Source of the DNA: Parelaphostrongylus tenuis
Taxonomy: Eukaryota > Nematoda > Chromadorea > Rhabditida > Metastrongylidae
Direction: 5' to 3'
NCBI GenBank assembly: GCA_019055375.1
Contig: JAHQIW010001482.1
Location: 83,710 to 147,709 of the forward strand
DNA: 64,000 nucleotides
The notes beneath the pieces are model-generated. The model was given only the letters and a program-made list of their open reading frames with translations, was not told the origin of the DNA and did not search any database. The position numbers were made by a program, and so were the translations under genes. Below are positions 60,098-64,000 of this stretch, piece by piece; the first letter of the stretch is position 1, and each line of letters opens with the position of its first letter.

Positions 60098-60935
60098 ACT
60101 TGTTGCCGGCCTGACATTTAACTATCAAAAACTCTCCTTCAACTACGACTTGTATCACGAAATAAGATATAATTTAAACTGACGAATGGTCACCGCATTG
60201 AATGAATGGTATAAATGCCACGTGAATTGTCGATAAATGAAGTAATAACAGAAATTTGAAGTACTAAATTCGAAATGAGAGTGACATAAGGGATATCGCT
60301 TTGAAACTAAATGAATACAGCATACCAACAAGATAAGCAACTGCTTTGAATCGAGATGGCACGAGATGAAGCCATGAAGGAAGAGCGGGACGATTTTTTA
60401 GTGTGGCCGACCACGTCACATCCACTAAAAACCGCATTTTTTGAAGTCGTACATCTATGACCACTTTAAAAATCAATTTATAGACTGATAAAAGTTTTTA
60501 CAAAACTGAACCCCAAAAAAAGAAATATAAGGAATAGGTATGAGAAGATAAAAACTGCTACTGACCTGCAGTATGAAAGAAGGACGCGGAATGCAACGTG
60601 TGTACAAATAGGTGGCCTTTTTGAGCTTCCGATCTTCTTGTCTCAATCATAGAACCCTCAGTGATGGCCATCGAGAGAATAAATGCAAAGATTTGCATAA
60701 TTTTAGTCCAGATCAAAGACTTCTTGCGTCCACACAACCGACTTGTGCATCGAGACTTTACACTGCATTAAAGCAGCTGACAAACGCTTTAAAATCGAAG
60801 CCATGTGGTTCCTTCTAGGGTACTTCTAATTGTACTGGTTTGAAATATCACTTCACACAACAAACACGAATAGCTCGGGATTGCAGAATTGTAAAAAACG
60901 AATCATTAAAAAAAAATTTTGGCGGGGGCGGGGGA
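60098..60935. other. no recognisable gene
   Basis: Short open frames on both strands (60,155-60,476 minus; 60,612-60,818 plus) lack recognisable homology. Confidence 0.45.
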
Positions 60936-60937
60936 GG

Positions 60938-61225
60938 GAGCGCGGTGGCCAGTGATGCAGTGTATCAGATAGCAAAAGCCTGAGCCATTCACAGGCTCGA
61001 TCCCTTCCTCTACACTCAATAACTCAATCAAACGCCTAGAAATGCTTTAGCTCGGCTACCTTTGAAAAGACGAAGAACATCGCCTCAACCAGCATTCCTT
61101 TACATTCATAAAGACGGAGAAAATCCTTTAGCATCAGTTGAAAAAACTTGTGGAATGTTCAAAGACCTTTGTGGAGGACGAAGAGAAAACGAATCAAATT
61201 CAGGAAGTGGCCGGAACCTCACCCT
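60938..61225 (+). repeat. SINE family A, copy 4 (diverged)
   Basis: A G-rich start precedes the head GGAGCGCGGTGGCCAGTGAT with a B-box-like CAGGCTCGATCCCTTCC near 60,990. The family body is recognisable in CGCCTCAACCAGCATTCC and AGAGAAAACGAATCAAATTC. The middle is rearranged. Confidence 0.6.
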
Positions 61226-61279
61226 GAGAACCTGGATCTGCTGTGACCAGTGAGAATACCCGAGGCGGTCTACGGAAGT

Positions 61280-61580
61280 GACCGCCTCTATAAAGATTAA
61301 AAGGGTAGATCTCTCGGCGTTGACCAATCCATGAGAGATGAATCATGCATTCGTCTTCGATTTTTAGCCTCGTTTGAGGTGGCTGAATTCATAGCTGGCC
61401 TTTACATTGGTTCGCGGTGGCCTATCGATCTATCTAGTCAGTGTTGCTGTCTTCCCAGACAACCTTATTATCAATAGGAGCTCACAGAGATGGTTCGGCT
61501 TGGGACTCTGGAGCGCGGAGTCGTACCATTGACCACGTGTGCGACGCAGAGCAACTCTAACCACTGCGCCAGACACTCAC
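61280..61580 (-). repeat. SINE family B, inverted copy
   Basis: The reversed tail GTAGATCTCTCGGCGTTGAC, CAATCC lies at the left. The reversed head GACCACGTGTGCGACGCAGA, GCAACTCTAACCACTGCGCC lies at the right. On the minus strand the B box reads GGTACGACTCC and the A box TGGCGCAGTGGTT. Confidence 0.73.
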
Positions 61581-62395
61581 ATGCCCACCACCCCACAATC
61601 CAACCGATGATTCCATTCCAATGGTGAAACACCCTGAGTTACCGACATAGTAATATCGATAAGAGAAAAGTAGCTCAGCATAGAGACCGGCCACGTGGCC
61701 AACGTCCTGAGAGTGGCGTGTTCACAAAGCTGCTCTAATGCAGCTTTACTGCTACAATCGCAACTATTTTCAAGTGAACGTGTTTACTCTTTTTTGATCC
61801 TGATATATCTCTTATCATCTCCATTGTTTTTTTGTGATAAGTCTGTTGATCACCGATCGGTAGATCAAGCTGGAAATCAGTGAGAATGTTTCATTCATCT
61901 ATACTCGCTGCCATCACCCAGCCAGTCTCTCTTTCTCTCCAGTTTCTGAACTTGTAAGTTGTATAGTTACCGTTTAATCGGAATAAATCGTGTTTTCATC
62001 GAGTCAAGACTATCCGTTCTTCGTAAACGCGTCTAGGATGCGCCCCCTATCGATTGATTTGTCATCGAAAGGTCACAATCTTCCCGTTTCCCCCACCCCC
62101 CCCCCCCCTTTTTTTTTGAGATTTTAATTGCAGTCGAAGTTATAAAAATAAGTTTATAATCAGGGTGTTTCTTTTTTACGAATCAAAACTCATCGCCAGC
62201 CGTCGCATCAGTAGTAGCCGGTTTTCGTCTCCTACCGATTTTACCCGGTTAGGCTTCCTTCTCAGGGATTACACCGCACCGAACATCACTAACCACTGCG
62301 CCATAGCTTATCCGCTCCATCTTCTCCTCCTCTATCACCTCCTCTTCCTCTTTCTCTTTCTTTAGAAGTTTTTGCTTGATTTTGGAGCTAATGTG
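61581..62395. other. C/T-rich run, SINE head fragment and pyrimidine tract
   Basis: A C-rich then T8 run lies at 62,089-62,118. A reversed tRNA-like head (CACTAACCACTGCGCCATAG) lies at 62,288-62,308. A long pyrimidine tract (62,318-62,364) ends in TTTCTTTAG, a possible splice or trans-splice acceptor for the reading frame that follows. Confidence 0.5.
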
Positions 62396-62635
62396 ATGGT
62401 GTTTGGCGATTTTCTCTTTCATATGTTGCTACTAATCTTCACTAAATCTGGAATTTTCATCTTCTGGATTATAGTCTGGATCATGCCGTACCCGACAAAA
62501 TACGAGTGTGACGACGATCCTGAAGAGATCGCCGAGCGGGAAATGGAGGAGAGAACTAAAGCTCTTGAAATCGTTAACCAACAATCAACCAGCGCTGATC
62601 AACAACAAAAAGATGTGACAGAGCCATGCCGTTAG
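62396..62635 (+). CDS. candidate small membrane protein, 79 aa, unknown function
   Basis: An ATG at 62,396 opens 79 codons to a TAG. The N-terminal 35 residues form one long hydrophobic helix (MVFGDFLFHMLLLIFTKSGI, FIFWIIVWIMPYP). The rest is a charged, probably cytoplasmic tail with an acidic stretch (KYECDDDPEEIAEREMEERT) and a Gln-rich end. Upstream, a pyrimidine tract ending TTTCTTTAG|AAG is 30 bases before the ATG, which would suit a spliced-leader acceptor. An AATAAA lies at 62,982. The hydrophobic/charged layout and codon pattern are unlike the antisense frames nearby. No family is recognised. It could be the last exon of a larger gene. Confidence 0.45.
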   Translation: MVFGDFLFHMLLLIFTKSGIFIFWIIVWIMPYPTKYECDDDPEEIAEREMEERTKALEIVNQQSTSADQQQKDVTEPCR

Positions 62636-63037
62636 TTTAACTTTATGAACATTATTTACAACTTTTATTTCGAGTGCTTTATCGAGACCACTCTCAAATT
62701 TCAATAGATCCTTTCATTATTATTTGAGCACTTAGATAAAGATTTCACTTGAAGTAAAGCGTTCGTCTTCGATGACTCTCTATAAGGAGTCTGAGGCTCC
62801 CGAGAGAACTGACTATGAAAAGATCGACAGACGACGGGTTCTGCCCGGCTGACGAGTTTGTAAGAACGAAACACATGTCTCGGGCTGTACAAGAGACCTT
62901 ACCAGACCACATGACAAGTTGGCTCAAGTAATAATGAAAGGATCCATTGAAATTTGAGCGTGGTCTAAACAAAGCACTCGAAATAAAGGTATAACTACAA
63001 GAAGCGTCAAAACTGAAGAAGAGAAGAAACTGTAGAA
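62636..63037. other. no recognisable gene
   Basis: A 110-codon minus-strand frame overlaps this stretch but has no recognisable homology. It may include the 3' UTR of the small reading frame to the left. Confidence 0.4.
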
Positions 63038-63864
63038 GGCGATAAATGAAAAAACCGATTTTTTTTTTGCTGTACAAGAATTATATTCATAGGAGTGTGA
63101 AAGCTCAAATCTCTGGCTATAGCTTCACGTGGCAGATTTTTAAAAACATCTTTTCATAACGCTGTAAAATATGAAATGAAATTATGGTTCACACCTTCCG
63201 CGCGCCTTACTTTTTCTCACGCGTATAATTTACTGGGAGCACGCGAAACATATGAATCGTAGAGAAAATCTCGTAGTATCTGAGGAAATGCGGAGAAAAT
63301 TCCCAATTTAGAATAAGTTGCACCCCACATATTTAACCCGTTTCGATCGATCGCCCCGCCCTCCTCCCCCGCCGTGATTTGGCCAGTGAACAAGGTTGCC
63401 AAACATGTGAAGCTCGATCTTATTTTCCGTGCTACATTGCAGTGAAGTGGTCTTTTCCAGAAAATATGCACAACATTGGAATCATTGAAAGTTACGCTTT
63501 CGATTGAGTCTAAAGAAAGACCACTGTCAGGCGAGCTGTAAAGCACAAGTTTTTTCTTTCTCCTACAGCGCTATCATAAGAGCTTTTCTGAAATGCAAGC
63601 ACATTTTTGAGTTCTTCGAGACTTCTGCTATTGAAAGATTACCAGAGCCTAAGGAGGGAAGTTTTGGTACAGCGAAATATAAGCGAGGTAAGGAAACATG
63701 ATCGTGTGAAACATAATTTTGTTCTGGAATTTTAAAGCGTCATAAAGGATATTTTGAAAAATCGGCTACGTGAGGCCTAAGCCGGTGATTTAAGCTTCAA
63801 ATGATTACTAACACTCCTACGAAAAATTGTTGTCCCGCGAAAGGCATAGGTTTTTCATTTATCG
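63038..63864. mobile_element. foldback element 2 (about 830 bp)
   Basis: The left end GGCGATAAATGAAAAAACC has an inverted partner at the right end (plus strand GGTTTTTCATTTATCGCC, ending about 63,864). Inner arms also match: CATAGGAGTGTGAAAGCTCA left, against CGTAGGAGTGTTAGTAATCA in the inverted right arm. Left-arm words (CTCTGGCTATAGCTTCACGT) recur in foldback element 1 (CTCTGGCTATAACTCCACGT), so the two are related. Confidence 0.68.
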
Positions 63865-64000
63865 CCCCGTCTAACTTATAGGTACCATAGAAACGTATTT
63901 ACAAATAACATGACACAGGAAAATAACAACAATAATACAATTGAAATAATACAATTATACATTCAATGCGTTTCCACGCTGGAGGTTAGAGATGCAAAGG
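63865..64000. other. no recognisable feature
   Basis: Short AT-rich end of the window. Confidence 0.5.

Noticed and set aside
1..64000. CRISPR arrays, bacterial operons or phage-like modules
   Set aside because: No direct-repeat/spacer pattern, no ribosome-binding-site-led gene strings and clear spliced eukaryotic exons are present.

Overview
This window looks like a repeat-rich piece of a nematode chromosome, most likely from a strongylid such as a hookworm. The evidence is as follows. Host exons are short and bounded by worm-style splice sites (TTTTCAG-type acceptors, GTAAGT/GTATGT/GTGAGA donors). Reading frames are broken by many AT-rich introns. The dominant repeats are RTE-type LINE remnants, mariner remnants and tRNA-headed SINEs. 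There is no operon structure, no prokaryotic gene layout, and most long open frames are not genes. The species call is inference.

Two host genes can be recognised, both on the minus strand. (1) About 8.9-11.3 kb holds the 5' half (N-terminus to TM3) of a biogenic-amine GPCR, built from phase-compatible exons, with Asp2.50, Asp3.32 and a DRYW motif. It most resembles nematode tyramine receptor TYRA-2. Its TM4-TM7 exons were not found in the remaining 8.9 kb to the left. (2) About 46.8-47.6 kb holds the last three exons of an alpha/epsilon-sarcoglycan (SGCA-1-like): the conserved extracellular DWC region, one transmembrane helix and a short basic tail. Its upstream exons were not identified. 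Weaker host candidates are a terminal acidic exon (43.3-43.5 kb, minus), an isolated 68-codon exon (45.5-45.7 kb, minus) and a small membrane-protein reading frame (62.4-62.6 kb, plus).

Mobile DNA fills much of the rest. Five LINE remnants of two RTE-like lineages lie at 1.9-3.5, 34.3-35.4 (minus), 43.95-44.6 (minus), 48.4-51.1 and 52.6-53.9 kb. The 48.4-51.1 copy carries a SINE inserted in antisense. Mariner/Tc1-type remnants lie at 1-0.46, 6.5-7.2, 41.0-41.5 (a palindrome of two transposase 5' ends) and 51.25-52.4 kb (both TIRs and TA sites present). At least three tRNA-headed SINE families (called A, B and C here) are scattered through the window. Family C carries a hammerhead-like CTGATGA...GAAAC core. 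Two foldback elements (59.36-60.10 and 63.04-63.86 kb), a tandem array related to them (40.4-41.0 kb), a 125-bp hairpin MITE and about ten (TA)n/(CA)n microsatellites make up the remainder.

No intact transposase, reverse transcriptase or tRNA was seen. Large stretches (20-34 kb, 35.4-39.4 kb, 56-59.3 kb) hold nothing I can assign. No clear new multi-gene system is visible. The most unusual items are the hammerhead-like SINE-C, the mariner palindrome and the GPCR whose second half is missing from the window.
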